NCBI RefSeq assembly: GCF_000383415.1
Contig: NZ_KB911255.1
Span: forward strand, 170,001-234,000
Direction: 5' to 3'
Length of the DNA: 64,000 nt
Origin: Hyphomicrobium zavarzinii ATCC 27496
GTDB taxonomy: Bacteria; Pseudomonadota; Alphaproteobacteria; Rhizobiales; Hyphomicrobiaceae
The notes beneath the pieces were generated by a model that had not been told where the DNA came from, made no database searches, and saw only the letters and a program-made list of their open reading frames with translations. Position 1 is the stretch's first letter; every line of letters begins with the position of its first letter. The position numbers and the translations under genes are program-made. Below are positions 19,421-29,045 of the stretch, one piece after another.

Positions 19421-20494
19421 ATGACTGGCACGACCGAACTCGACACTCTAAAGGACGAGCTTCTGGGGCAGATCGCGGCGGCGAAGGATCTTGCGCAGCT
19501 CGAGGCGGTGCGCGTCGCGGCGCTCGGCAAGAAGGGGCGCATTGCCGAGCAGATGTCCAAGCTCGCGACGCTGCCGCCCGATCAGCGCAAGGCCTTCGGC
19601 GCCGCAAACAACGCGGTGAAGGAGGCGGTTACCCAGTCGCTCGAGGCGCGCAAGACGGATCTCGAGGCGGCCGCTCTCGAAGCCCGGCTCGAGAGCGAGC
19701 GGGCGGACGTGACGCTTCCTGTGCGGGCTGGACCGGAGGCGCTGGGGCGCATCCATCCGGTAAGCCAGGTGTTCGACGAATGCGTCGAGATCTTCGCCGA
19801 TCTCGGTTTCGATGTGGCCGAGGGGCCGGATATCGAGACCGACGACATGAACTTCACCAAGCTCAACATTCCGGCCGAGCATCCCGCGCGGCAGGAGCAT
19901 GACACCTTCTATTTTCCGGCCAAGCCCGACGGCTCGCGCCTGCTCCTGCGCACGCATACGAGCCCGGTGCAGATCCGCACCATGGAGAGCCGTAAGCCGC
20001 CGATCCGCATCATCGCGCCGGGGCGCGTCTACCGCTGCGACAGCGATCAGACGCACACGCCGATGTTCCACCAGATCGAGGGGCTCGTCATCGACGAGAC
20101 GACCCACATGGGACATCTCAAGTGGGTGCTCGAGGAGTTCTGCAAGGCGTTCTTCGAGGTGTCGGACGTGAAGATGCGCTTCCGCGCTTCGCACTTTCCG
20201 TTCACGGAGCCTTCGATGGAGGTCGACATCGGCGCGGAGGCGATCGGCAAGCCCGGCCAGTGGCTCGAAATTCTCGGCTGCGGCATGGTGCATCCGAATG
20301 TGCTCAGGAACTGCGGTCTCGATCCCGAAAAGTACCAGGGCTTCGCCTTCGGCATGGGCCTCGACCGGCTCACGATGCTGAAATACGGCGTGCCGGACCT
20401 ACGCGCGTTCTTCTCGGCGGATCTGAGGTGGCTGCGCCATTACGGCTTCTCCGTGCTCGACGTGCCGACGCTCGGCGGCGGACTCTCCTCTTAG
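19421..20494 (+). CDS. pheS: phenylalanine-tRNA ligase, alpha subunit
   Basis: Catalytic subunit of the alpha2-beta2 enzyme that charges tRNA-Phe. The N-terminal coiled-coil (about residues 1-90) binds tRNA. The class II motifs follow: motif 1 near HPVSQ, motif 2 in [20 protein letters not shown], and motif 3 [18 protein letters not shown]. Its 357 residues are normal. Unusually, a heme protein gene lies between it and pheT. Confidence 0.98.
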   Translation: MTGTTELDTLKDELLGQIAAAKDLAQLEAVRVAALGKKGRIAEQMSKLATLPPDQRKAFGAANNAVKEAVTQSLEARKTDLEAAALEARLESERADVTLPVRAGPEALGRIHPVSQVFDECVEIFADLGFDVAEGPDIETDDMNFTKLNIPAEHPARQEHDTFYFPAKPDGSRLLLRTHTSPVQIRTMESRKPPIRIIAPGRVYRCDSDQTHTPMFHQIEGLVIDETTHMGHLKWVLEEFCKAFFEVSDVKMRFRASHFPFTEPSMEVDIGAEAIGKPGQWLEILGCGMVHPNVLRNCGLDPEKYQGFAFGMGLDRLTMLKYGVPDLRAFFSADLRWLRHYGFSVLDVPTLGGGLSS

Positions 20495-20517
20495 GCGGCG
20501 CGCGTGGGTTCACCCCG

Positions 20518-20964
20518 ATGAGATCCAGGATCGCCGCTTTCTCGCTCTGCCTCCTCGGCGCTCTCGCTTCGGGCGGGGGCGCGGCGCGAATTGCGGAAGC
20601 GGGGGACGGGCGTGAGTCTGTTTCGCTTGCGCGCGCCGACCGGGAGCATCTGCTGGCCGGTATGCGCCGCTATCTCGACAGCGTCCAGGGCATCGTAGAC
20701 GGTCTCGCACGCAGCAACATGGCTGCGGTGGCGGAAAGTGCGCGCAAAGCTGGCGCGGCCATGGTGTCGGATATCTCGCTCGTGGCGATCGTCGGCTTAC
20801 CGCCGGATTTTCTGCTGGCCAGCATGGCGACGCATCAGAAGTTCGACGAGCTTGCAGACGAGGCGAAGGCTGGGGCGACGCGGATGGCCGTGCTCGACAA
20901 GCTCAGCGGAATTCTGGCGACCTGCAACGCCTGCCACGAGACTTATCGCGTCGCGATCCGGTGA
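20518..20964 (+). CDS. secreted class II cytochrome c (c'-like)
   Basis: A 148-residue protein with a signal peptide (SRIAAFSLCLLGALASGGG), an alpha-helical body and a single heme-c motif CNACH only a few residues from the C-terminus. This is the arrangement of cytochrome c'/c-556 four-helix proteins. A Met in the first helix region (LLAGMRRY) could be the sixth ligand. It starts 24 bases after pheS and ends 82 bases before pheT, so it shares their transcript. Physiological partner unknown. Confidence 0.78.
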   Translation: MRSRIAAFSLCLLGALASGGGAARIAEAGDGRESVSLARADREHLLAGMRRYLDSVQGIVDGLARSNMAAVAESARKAGAAMVSDISLVAIVGLPPDFLLASMATHQKFDELADEAKAGATRMAVLDKLSGILATCNACHETYRVAIR

Positions 20965-21045
20965 CGCAGCCGGGCATCCGGCGGTTGTTTTTCGCCTCGG
21001 GCCACATGGGCTCGGGCGACTACGGTCTAGAGAGGAAAGACGTCC

Positions 21046-23478
21046 ATGAAGTTCACGCTCTCCTGGCTCAAGGATCATCTCAAGACCAAGGCGACGGTCG
21101 AGGAGATCTCGACCAAGCTGTCGGCCATCGGGCTCGAGGTCGAGAGCGTCGAGGATCCGGCCGCGAAGCTCGGCGCGTTCCGCGTCGCGCGCATCGTGGA
21201 GGCCAAGAGGCATCCCAACGCCGACAAGCTGCAGGTGGTGCAGGTCGAGGTGGAGAAGGGCCAGCCGCTGTTCGAGGTGGTGTGCGGAGCGCCCAATGCG
21301 CGCGCCGGCATGATCAGCGTGTTCGCGCCGCTTGGCACCTACATCCCGGGCTCCAAGATCACGCTCGAGAAGAAGCCGGTGCGGGGCGTCGTCTCCAACG
21401 GCATGATGTGCTCGGCGGCGGAGCTCGAGCTCGCTGAGGACAGCGAGGGTATCCTGGATCTTCCGGCCGAGCTCGCCGAGCAGGTGGGCGCGCGCTACAT
21501 CGACGTAGCGGGCCTCAACGATCCCGTGTTCGAGGTGAAGCTCACGCCCAACCGTCCGGACTGCACGGGCGTGCGCGGCATTGCGCGCGATCTCGCGGCG
21601 GCAGGGCTCGGCACGCTCAAGGACGAGAAGACGATCTCCGGTGTCGAGGGCAGCTTCGACAATCCGGTCGCGGTGAAGCTCGACTTCGCGAACGGCACGG
21701 AGGATGCGTGCCCGGTGTTCGCGGCGCGTCTCGTCAAGGGCGTCAGCAACGGGCCGTCGCCGGAGTGGCTGCAGAACCGGCTCAAGGCCGTGGGGCTTCG
21801 GCCGATCAATGCGCTGGTCGACGTCACCAACTACATCAGCCAGGATCGCGGGCGTCCGCTGCACGTCTATGATGCGGACAAGCTCAAGGGCGCAGTGCGG
21901 GCGCGGCTTGGCAAGGGGGGCGAGACGTTCCAGGGCCTCGACGGCAAGGAGCACACCGTCGACGAGACGATGTGCGTGATCGCGGACGACAGCGGTCCGC
22001 TCGGCCTCGGCGGCATCATCGGCGGGGAGGCGTCGGGCTCGACCGAGACGACGACAAACGTGCTGATCGAGAGCGCCTACTTCGATCCGCTGCGCACGGC
22101 GGCGACCGGCCGCAAGACCGGGCTCGTCACCGATGCGCGCTACCGGTTCGAGCGCGGCGTCGATCCCGAGAGCGTGCTGCCGGGGCTCGATCTCGCGACG
22201 CAGATGATCCTCAAGCTCTGCGGCGGTAAGCCATCCAAGGCGACGGTTGCCGGGCGCGTTCCGGATACGAAGCGGGCGATCGTGTTCGAGCTTGCCCGCG
22301 TGGAGAAGCTTTCCGGCCTTTCGCTGCCGGCGGACGAGATCAAGACGATCCTGGAGACGCTCGGATGCGTGCTGGTGGGCGGTGGCGAGACGCTCGAGGT
22401 CACGCCGCCGTCGTGGCGCCCGGACATTCATGGCTCGGCGGATCTCGTCGAGGAAGTGGTGCGCATCGCGGGCATCGATCGCGTGCCGGCGACGGCGCTG
22501 CCGCGCATGAGCGGCGTGTCGCGGGCGGTGCTCACCGACAAGCAGAAGCGCGCCCGGCGCGCACGCCGGCTGCTCGCTGCACGCGGCCTCGTCGAGGCGG
22601 TGACGTGGTCGTTCCTTCCCAAGGATCAGGCTGACGCGTTCGGGACGGGTGCTACGCTCGTCGAGCTTGCCAATCCGATCTCGGTCGATCTCGCCGTAAT
22701 GCGTCCGAGCCTGCTGCCGGGCCTGCTGACCGCCGTCGAGCGCAACCGCAATCGCGGGTTCGCGGACGTCGCGCTGTTCGAGCTGGGGCAGGCCTATCGG
22801 GGCGACAAGCCGGAGGATCAATACCTTGCGGCGGCAGGCGTGCGGGCCGGAACGGCCGGTGTCTCAGGTGGCGGGCGCCATTGGGACGGCAAGGCTCAGG
22901 CAGTTTCGGTGTTCGATGCCAAGGCCGATGCGGCCGCCGTGCTCGTGGCGCTCGGTATCGACGCAGGCAAGGCCCAGGTCACGCGCGATGCGCCCGCCTG
23001 GTATCATCCGGGCCGGTCGGGCACGCTGCGGCTCGGGCCCAAGACCGTGCTCGCGCATTTCGGCGAGCTGCATCCGCGGACGCTTGCGGGCCTCGACGTC
23101 GAAGGCCCTGTCGTGGGCTTCGAAGTGTTCCTGGATGCGCTGCCGCCCGAGAAGAAGAAGGGCCGCGCCAAAGCGCCGTTCGCGCAATCGGATCTGCTGC
23201 CCGTGCGGCGCGACTTCGCGTTCGTTCTCGATCGCGGCGTCAATGCAGGCGATGTGGTGCGCGCCGCGCTGGGTGCCGACAAGGCGCTGATCTCGGGCGT
23301 CTCGGTGTTCGACGTGTTCGAGGGGGGCGCGCTCGCGGCAGAGGGCAAGAAGTCGGTTGCGATCGAAGTGACGCTGCAGCCGACCTCGGAAACGCTGACC
23401 GACAAGGACATCGAGGCCATCTCCCAGAAGGTCATCGCGGATGTGAAGAAGGCAACCGGCGGAGAAATCCGGAGCTAG
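21046..23478 (+). CDS. pheT: phenylalanine-tRNA ligase, beta subunit
   Basis: An 810-residue subunit with the full domain set: the tRNA-binding EMAP/OB domain near residues 40-150 (FRVARIVEAKRHPNADKLQ), the B3/B4 editing domain (about 200-390), B5, a catalytic-like core, and the C-terminal ferredoxin-fold anticodon-binding domain (SDLLPVRRDFAFVLD, about 722 onwards). It edits Tyr-tRNA-Phe and recognises the anticodon. Start preceded by AGAGGAAAG. Confidence 0.98.
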   Translation: MKFTLSWLKDHLKTKATVEEISTKLSAIGLEVESVEDPAAKLGAFRVARIVEAKRHPNADKLQVVQVEVEKGQPLFEVVCGAPNARAGMISVFAPLGTYIPGSKITLEKKPVRGVVSNGMMCSAAELELAEDSEGILDLPAELAEQVGARYIDVAGLNDPVFEVKLTPNRPDCTGVRGIARDLAAAGLGTLKDEKTISGVEGSFDNPVAVKLDFANGTEDACPVFAARLVKGVSNGPSPEWLQNRLKAVGLRPINALVDVTNYISQDRGRPLHVYDADKLKGAVRARLGKGGETFQGLDGKEHTVDETMCVIADDSGPLGLGGIIGGEASGSTETTTNVLIESAYFDPLRTAATGRKTGLVTDARYRFERGVDPESVLPGLDLATQMILKLCGGKPSKATVAGRVPDTKRAIVFELARVEKLSGLSLPADEIKTILETLGCVLVGGGETLEVTPPSWRPDIHGSADLVEEVVRIAGIDRVPATALPRMSGVSRAVLTDKQKRARRARRLLAARGLVEAVTWSFLPKDQADAFGTGATLVELANPISVDLAVMRPSLLPGLLTAVERNRNRGFADVALFELGQAYRGDKPEDQYLAAAGVRAGTAGVSGGGRHWDGKAQAVSVFDAKADAAAVLVALGIDAGKAQVTRDAPAWYHPGRSGTLRLGPKTVLAHFGELHPRTLAGLDVEGPVVGFEVFLDALPPEKKKGRAKAPFAQSDLLPVRRDFAFVLDRGVNAGDVVRAALGADKALISGVSVFDVFEGGALAAEGKKSVAIEVTLQPTSETLTDKDIEAISQKVIADVKKATGGEIRS

Positions 23479-23608
23479 GACGTTTCAATTTCTCCGGCAT
23501 CACCGCCGCCGCCTCTCCGTCTCGGATTGATGTCCCCTGTTCGACAGTCCTGTTGCCAGAGGATCATTCCTGGTATGAGACTGCCCGCGGAAGTGCGGGA
23601 GATACGAG

Positions 23609-24970
23609 ATGGTTGCTGACGTCGGCACGGATACCTCGAAGCCTTTGGTTCTGCCCAAGCCGGATTTGCATCACATCATCGTGGTGGGCGGCGGAGCGGG
23701 CGGCCTGGAGCTGGCGACGCGGCTCGGCGACAAGCTGGGGCGGCGCAAGAAGGCGGCGATCACGCTGGTCGACCGCTCGCGCACGCATATCTGGAAGCCG
23801 CTGCTTCACGAAATCGCCGCGGGCAGCATGGACGTCGACCGGCACGAGGTCGAGTACATGGCGCAGGGCCACTGGCACGGCTTCAAATTCCGCTATGGCG
23901 AGATGATCGGCCTGGACCGGGCGCGGAAGCTCATCCACCTGGCGCGTACCGTCGACGAGGACGGGCGCGAGATCACGCCGGATCGCTGGCTTCCCTACGA
24001 CACGCTCATCATTGCCGTCGGCAGCGTCTCGAACGATTTCGGCGTGCCGGGCGTGAAACAGAACGCGATGATGCTCGATACGCCCGAGCAGGCGGAGCGC
24101 TTCAACCGCCGCCTGATCAACGCCTGCGTGCGGGCCAATACGCAGCCGGGCCCCATTCGGCCGGAGCAGCTCCACGTGGCGATCATCGGCGCGGGCGCGA
24201 CGGGTACCGAGCTTTCCGCCGAGCTGCACGGCACGGCGCGTGGCGTCGTGGCGTTCGGTCTCGACAAGATCGATCCGGAGAAGGACATCCGCATCACCCT
24301 GATCGAGGCGAACGATCGCATCGTTCCGGCGCTCCCGCCGCGCATTTCCCAGGCGACGGCCGAGATCCTGACGGGGCTCAACGTCGATATCCGCACGAGC
24401 GCTCGCGTGACGGAGGTGACCGAGCACGGGGTGAAGCTCGCGAGCGGCGATTTCATTCCTTCGGAGCTCGTGGTGTGGGCGGCTGGCGTGAAGGGGCCGG
24501 ACGTGCTGAGCAACCTCGACGGGCTCGAGGTCAGCCGGTCCAACCAGCTCATCGTCAAGCCGACGCTCGAGACCACCTTCGATCCCAACATCTTCGCTTT
24601 CGGCGATTGCGCCTATCTGGTGCCTCCGGGCGAAACGCTCGCCATTCCGCCGCGCGCCCAGGCGGCGCACCAGGAGGCGTCGCATCTCGTGAAGCAGCTC
24701 AAGGCGCGTCTCAATGGCGAGCCGTTGAAGCCGTTCGTCTATCGCGATTTCGGATCTCTGGTGTCGCTCGGCGACTACTCGACGGTCGGAAGCCTCATGG
24801 GCTTCGTGACCGGGCGCAAGATGCTGATCGAGGGCTTCGTCGCGAAGCTCATGTATCGCTCGCTCTACAAGATGCACGAGACGGCCTTGCACGGATATTG
24901 GAAGGTGATGCTGGATTCGATCTCGCGCCTTCTGACGCGCCGCACGGAGCCGCACGTCAAGCTGCATTAG
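23609..24970 (+). CDS. ndh: type II NADH dehydrogenase
   Basis: Non-proton-pumping NADH:quinone oxidoreductase of 453 residues, bound to the inner face of the membrane. It has two Rossmann motifs, one for FAD (VVGGGAGGLELATRLG, about residues 23-38) and one for NADH (IIGAGATGTELSAEL, about 192-206). The FAD-closing motif FAFGDCAYL lies at about 330. The C-terminal region (about 400-450) is amphipathic, as expected for membrane attachment. Its stop codon coincides with the start of a degenerate heptamer-like repeat. Confidence 0.93.
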   Translation: MVADVGTDTSKPLVLPKPDLHHIIVVGGGAGGLELATRLGDKLGRRKKAAITLVDRSRTHIWKPLLHEIAAGSMDVDRHEVEYMAQGHWHGFKFRYGEMIGLDRARKLIHLARTVDEDGREITPDRWLPYDTLIIAVGSVSNDFGVPGVKQNAMMLDTPEQAERFNRRLINACVRANTQPGPIRPEQLHVAIIGAGATGTELSAELHGTARGVVAFGLDKIDPEKDIRITLIEANDRIVPALPPRISQATAEILTGLNVDIRTSARVTEVTEHGVKLASGDFIPSELVVWAAGVKGPDVLSNLDGLEVSRSNQLIVKPTLETTFDPNIFAFGDCAYLVPPGETLAIPPRAQAAHQEASHLVKQLKARLNGEPLKPFVYRDFGSLVSLGDYSTVGSLMGFVTGRKMLIEGFVAKLMYRSLYKMHETALHGYWKVMLDSISRLLTRRTEPHVKLH

Positions 24971-25004
24971 GGAGGCAGCGGGCAGGGCAGTAAGGCAGTG
25001 GGGG
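24968..25004 (+). repeat. degenerate GGCAG-type repeat after ndh
   Basis: A purine-rich run with repeated GGCAG units (GGAGGCAGCGGGCAGGGCAG, then TAAGGCAG) begins exactly at the TAG stop of ndh. It resembles the regular TAGGCAG array that begins exactly at the folD stop at 56732. It may be a decayed solo copy of the same element, or chance low complexity in GC-rich DNA. Confidence 0.4.
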
Positions 25005-25011
25005 CGTGGAG

Positions 25012-25446
25012 ATGGTGCAAGAGGTGAATGCGGCCGGGGGCTGTCTCTGCGGTGCCGTGCGTTTCAAGGTCCACGGCGTGCCGATCCGCATGGCGCAGTG
25101 TCACTGCCGCGATTGCCAGCGCGCGTCCGGCACCGGCCACATGTCGAATGCCATCTTCAAGACGGCCGACGTCGAGGTCTCAGGAACGACGGCCAGCTAT
25201 GCGAGCACGGCCGACAGCGGAAACACGCTCACCCGCCATTTCTGTCCGACGTGCGGCGGCCGCCTGTTTCTCTACAGTGCAGCGCGGCCGGGCATGATCG
25301 TGATGGCGGCCGGGGCTTTCGACGACATGAGCTGGTTCGAGCCGCAGATCGTGCTCTACACGAAGAACAAGCCGGCCTGGGATCTCGTGAGCGAGGCCGT
25401 GCCGCATTTCGAGGGGATGCCGCCGCCCCCGCCGCCGAAGGCTTGA
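25012..25446 (+). CDS. GFA-family zinc protein
   Basis: A 144-residue single-domain protein of the glutathione-dependent formaldehyde-activating (GFA/CENP-V) fold. The zinc-binding cysteines are in family order: CLCGAVRF near the start, CHCRDCQRASG at about 30-40 and CPTCGGRLF at about 75. Many homologues have no proven activity, so a role in formaldehyde detoxification is not certain, though it would suit a methylotroph. A GTG two codons earlier is an alternative start. The repeat before it leaves little room for a normal ribosome site. Confidence 0.85.
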   Translation: MVQEVNAAGGCLCGAVRFKVHGVPIRMAQCHCRDCQRASGTGHMSNAIFKTADVEVSGTTASYASTADSGNTLTRHFCPTCGGRLFLYSAARPGMIVMAAGAFDDMSWFEPQIVLYTKNKPAWDLVSEAVPHFEGMPPPPPPKA

Positions 25447-25533
25447 AAGCCGGGCGGCTGACTATTGCTTCAAATTTTAAGAAAGCCTTCAACTAGGGAT
25501 TGACGGGGCTTTGTTATCCTTACTCCGCGGGCC

Positions 25534-25827
25534 ATGAGGGATCCGATGGAGTGCGCACCCGTGTGTGAGCTCAGTGTCGTCTTAATGTTCGTCGTAGCGC
25601 ACATCGTGGCCTGGGCCGCGCTCGGCGGGGGCTGGCGAGGTGCCGCCAGGGCTCCGTTCGCCGTGCTCGTTCCCGCCGTCGCGCTGATCGTCCTCAACGC
25701 GGTGTTCTACGACTCCTACAACGATCTCCTGATCAAGATCTGGGCTTTTCTGAGTTGGGAGTTCCTGTATCTGCTCGGCTATCTGACGTTGCGCATCATG
25801 ACGCGCGCCTCGCCCGTGCGGTCGTAG
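25534..25827 (+). CDS. small three-helix membrane protein
   Basis: A 97-residue hydrophobic protein with three predicted membrane segments (about residues 13-32, 42-61 and 67-88) and a short basic tail. No recognisable family. It converges with the YiiX-like gene with 27 bases between stops. The membrane pattern supports a real gene. Confidence 0.55.
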   Translation: MRDPMECAPVCELSVVLMFVVAHIVAWAALGGGWRGAARAPFAVLVPAVALIVLNAVFYDSYNDLLIKIWAFLSWEFLYLLGYLTLRIMTRASPVRS

Positions 25828-25854
25828 GGTACGTCCGGTTTTCGGTGTTCGAGG

Positions 25855-27234
25855 CTAGGGCTTGCCGCGCAGATAGCCGATGCGGCCGCCGGAGGTCTCG
25901 CGCAGCCGTTCCAGGTGATCCAGAAGCTCCCGGGGATGGAGCGGAAGCCCGGTCATCCTCACATGATCGTCCTCGAGCGCGGCGAGCGAGGGCATGATCC
26001 CTTCGGCCGTCTTGTGCAGCATGGCGATGGTGGCGACGCACGAGCGGGTCATGTTGCGCGGGACCTTCGGGATCGCGCTCGAGATCAGATTGCGCGCGCG
26101 GTCCGACAGATAACTCGACAGGCGGCCGAACACGGCGATGAGCTTGATGAAGAAGTCCTCGCGGAAGCGATAGCCCCGCGTCTCCATCCATTCGAAGAAC
26201 TTGGTCATGATCATATCCTGCCGGCGCAGGATCGGCGTGAGGCGGTAATCCTGCCACTCGGCCACGAGATCGAAGCGGGGATCTAAGTCGATGTCGCCGG
26301 GGGCGAAAGTCTCCCTGGCCTTGACGCCCACGCTCTTGAAGAAGTCCTTGTTGCTGCGCGTATCGAGACGCGTCTTGAAGGCGGGCAGCTCCACCGCGCC
26401 GTCGCTGGCATCGGAGAAGGCCTGCGCGACCAGCTTGGCGCAGAACAGTTTGCGGCGGCCCTTGAGGCGCATGCTGAAGTCGTAGGGGATGTGACGCGCT
26501 TCGCCCGTCTTGGTCGCTTGGATACGGGCATATGCGAGGGCTGCGGCGCGGGCTGCAAGATCCGCATCGCGGAAGCGGTAGAGCACCGCGCGCCCAAGGC
26601 CGTGGTCGAGCACGTGCTCCAGCGTGTTGATCACCGAGCCGTCCTCGATCAACGCCTCGACGACCCAGTGCTGGCCCTTGCCGTCGATGTGGATGATCGC
26701 GATGTGGCTGAACTGGGTGTCCACGTCGCCGATGCGGGCGATGGCCGCGCTGTTGTGCGCGCTGCCGCGGACGAGGAGCACGTCGCCCGAGCGGAAGGGG
26801 ATGTTCTGGCCGGTGTAGAAGGCGGGATTGACGAGGGTGTTGTAGGCCTTGCCGGTGAAGCCGCGTCCGCCTTTCTCGCCCGATGCAAGATGCGGATTGC
26901 CGGCGGCGATCTCGCCCAGGATGTCGGAGCCGTAGCGTGCGATGCGGAACACGTCGCGCAGCGCGATCTCGGCCGGGCGCGTCAGCAGGCCTTTCGAATG
27001 CCAGACGGCGATCCGGTCGCGCAGACGCATGCGTCCCCTGAACAGCTCGCCCAGGAGCGCGGGGGCGGCTTTTGTGATCTCTCCGCTGCCTGTCGTCACG
27101 TCGATGGAGTTGAGGAGGTCGTAGAGCGTGCGGAGCGCGGCTGCCAGCTCATCGGGCGTCTCGAACTGCCGGTCCGCCACGATGCTGAATTGGGCAAGAC
27201 GCTCCTCAAGTCCCGTCACGACAGACCGTTGCAC
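25855..27234 (-). CDS. YiiX-like permuted papain-fold cysteine hydrolase
   Basis: A 459-residue protein with a central YiiX/YebB (C92-type, permuted NlpC/P60) domain. FRSGDVLLVRGS (about residue 148) is followed by FSHIAIIHIDG, with the His typical of the family, and later by KGRRKLFCAKLVAQAFSDA, whose Cys is the likely nucleophile (about 268). The first 140 residues and the last 130 are helical and unassigned. Such enzymes are thought to act as amidases on peptidoglycan or lipids. GTG start, preceded by AAGGGGG. It precedes the lytic transglycosylase gene on the same template strand side but is separately oriented toward 25.8 kb. Confidence 0.78.
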   Translation of the reverse strand: MQRSVVTGLEERLAQFSIVADRQFETPDELAAALRTLYDLLNSIDVTTGSGEITKAAPALLGELFRGRMRLRDRIAVWHSKGLLTRPAEIALRDVFRIARYGSDILGEIAAGNPHLASGEKGGRGFTGKAYNTLVNPAFYTGQNIPFRSGDVLLVRGSAHNSAAIARIGDVDTQFSHIAIIHIDGKGQHWVVEALIEDGSVINTLEHVLDHGLGRAVLYRFRDADLAARAAALAYARIQATKTGEARHIPYDFSMRLKGRRKLFCAKLVAQAFSDASDGAVELPAFKTRLDTRSNKDFFKSVGVKARETFAPGDIDLDPRFDLVAEWQDYRLTPILRRQDMIMTKFFEWMETRGYRFREDFFIKLIAVFGRLSSYLSDRARNLISSAIPKVPRNMTRSCVATIAMLHKTAEGIMPSLAALEDDHVRMTGLPLHPRELLDHLERLRETSGGRIGYLRGKP

Positions 27235-27369
27235 AACACGCCCCCTTACTCGCGGCCCGCTTCGACACGGGCACTGCCCCTTGGCCAGTATGGCATTCTA
27301 CTACGACAGCTCTGCCCGCGGAAAATGCTCCGGGTTCTTATTAAGCGCGGGCTTTGCGTGCGGAATAAG

Positions 27370-27399
27370 GGCCGGACGCCCCGTTGGGGCGCCCGGCCT
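27370..27399 (-). terminator. terminator of the transglycosylase gene
   Basis: GC-rich inverted repeat (GCCGGACGCCCC-GTTG-GGGCGCCCGGC) five bases after the transglycosylase stop. In the leftward direction it is followed by CTTATT. Confidence 0.6.
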
Positions 27400-27404
27400 C
27401 GATT

Positions 27405-28859
27405 CTATCCGCGGCGAAGCGCGGCCAGAAGCTCTGGGGTGGGGTAGGAATCGGCCGGGAGCTTATATTTCAGCTGCATGGCCTTGATGGCCTGCCGGCT
27501 CTTGAGGCCGATCAGGCCGTCGATCTCGCCCACGTCGAAGCCCCGCGCGGTGAGAAGGCGCTGCAACTCCTTGGCCTCGTCCTGGGTGAGGGTGGGGATG
27601 CCCTCGCGTCCGCGCCGCATGGCCGGGGCGCCGTTGATGCGCGTTGCCAGGTAAGCGGCGGTGGTGGCGTAATTGAGAGACTGGTTCCACTGCAGATAGA
27701 CGTTGAAATTCGGGAAGGCGAGGAACGCCGGTCCGAACCGGCCCATCGGCAGCAGCAAGGAGGCGGGTAGCGCGTCCTTCTCGAGCGGCGCGCCGTCCGC
27801 CTGCGTCACGCCCCACGCCGCCCACTGCGAGCGCGGATGCGTGATGGCGAGGTCCGACTGATCCCAAGGCATCTGCTCCGGCACGCGCACCTCCTGGATC
27901 CACGGCTCGTTGGGCCGCCAGCCGAGGTGGGCCATGTAGTTCGCGGTGGTGCCGATGATGTCGGTCGCGCTGTCGAACAGGTCCGGGCGGCCGTCGCCGT
28001 CATAGTCGATGGCGTGCTCAAGATAGCGGGTGGGGAGGAACTGGGTCTGCCCGATTTCGCCGGCCCAGGACCCGATCATCGTGGAGGGGGTCATGTCTCC
28101 GCGATCGATGATCTGGAGCGCGGCCTTGAGCTCATCGCGGAACATCGGGCCGCGGCGGCAATCGTAGGCGAGCGTCACGAGCGAGCGCATGATCGGCAGC
28201 TTGCCCATACCGGCGCCGAAGTCGCTTTCGAGTGCCCAGAACCCGGTGATGACGCCGGGGTCGACTCCGAACTGCTTCACGGCGCGATCGAAGGCCGCGC
28301 GGTTCTTCTGGATCTGCGCGCGCCCGTTGGTGACGCGGTTCGGGGTGGCCAGCTTGGCGGAAAAGTCGAGGAAGCTCTGCGAGAAGAAGCCCTGGCGGCG
28401 ATCGCGCGAGATGACGCCCTGGTCGGGCGTCATGCCGTCGAGGGCGAGCGAGATGGTGCGCTGGCTGATGCCCTCGGCGGCGGCCTCGCGGCGGAAGTCA
28501 CGCATCCAGGTGTCGAAGGCCCAGTTCGTCTTGCAATTGCGCGGAGCGGCGGGCGGCGGCATGCCTTTGGTCGAGACGCGTCCACCGGTCGCCTGGCCGA
28601 CAGCCGGGGTCTGCACGGCAGCCGGAGTGGCAGCAGCCGGCGTTCCAGCGGGGGGCGCGGCCGAAGGGGCCGCGGCCTCGCCCGCCAGGGGGGCGCCTGC
28701 GTCGGGCGCGGGCTGCGCCTTCTTCTTCTGCGGCTTTGCCTTCGGTGCCTGGTCGGTCGGGCCGAATTCGATGCCCCCTGCCATCACGGAGGATGCGGGG
28801 AGGAGAGCGGCTGCGGCGAGAGTTGAGAGGGTGGCGGAAAGAAATAGAGCAAATCGCAT
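27405..28859 (-). CDS. MltB-type lytic murein transglycosylase
   Basis: A 484-residue exported enzyme that cleaves peptidoglycan glycan strands with formation of 1,6-anhydro-muramic ends. Signal peptide about residues 1-25 (RFALFLSATLSTLAAAALLP), then a Lys/Pro/Ala-rich linker (30-105), then the SLT_2 catalytic domain with the acid in FWALESDFGAG (Glu about 220) and the motif GEIGQTQFLP (about 275). A C-terminal peptidoglycan-binding domain follows (LTQDEAKELQRLLTARGFDVGEIDG split over about 420-445). The start is set at the ATG with the signal peptide, 11 codons inside the open frame. Confidence 0.92.
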   Translation of the reverse strand: MRFALFLSATLSTLAAAALLPASSVMAGGIEFGPTDQAPKAKPQKKKAQPAPDAGAPLAGEAAAPSAAPPAGTPAAATPAAVQTPAVGQATGGRVSTKGMPPPAAPRNCKTNWAFDTWMRDFRREAAAEGISQRTISLALDGMTPDQGVISRDRRQGFFSQSFLDFSAKLATPNRVTNGRAQIQKNRAAFDRAVKQFGVDPGVITGFWALESDFGAGMGKLPIMRSLVTLAYDCRRGPMFRDELKAALQIIDRGDMTPSTMIGSWAGEIGQTQFLPTRYLEHAIDYDGDGRPDLFDSATDIIGTTANYMAHLGWRPNEPWIQEVRVPEQMPWDQSDLAITHPRSQWAAWGVTQADGAPLEKDALPASLLLPMGRFGPAFLAFPNFNVYLQWNQSLNYATTAAYLATRINGAPAMRRGREGIPTLTQDEAKELQRLLTARGFDVGEIDGLIGLKSRQAIKAMQLKYKLPADSYPTPELLAALRRG

Positions 28860-29045
28860 TTCGGTCCTTCCGGATCTCGGGTTCGCCGCCACTCATGCCG
28901 ACCCATGTGGCGCCGTCAAGACTCAAGCCCCCCGGCTGTTTTCCTTGAGTGCTGATGATTTCCGGTGAGTACCGGTGGCCCGTTGCCGCATAGAGTGACG
29001 CAGCGCGGAGATCCGCGGCGCCATTTCCGTTTTGTCGGAGGGGTT

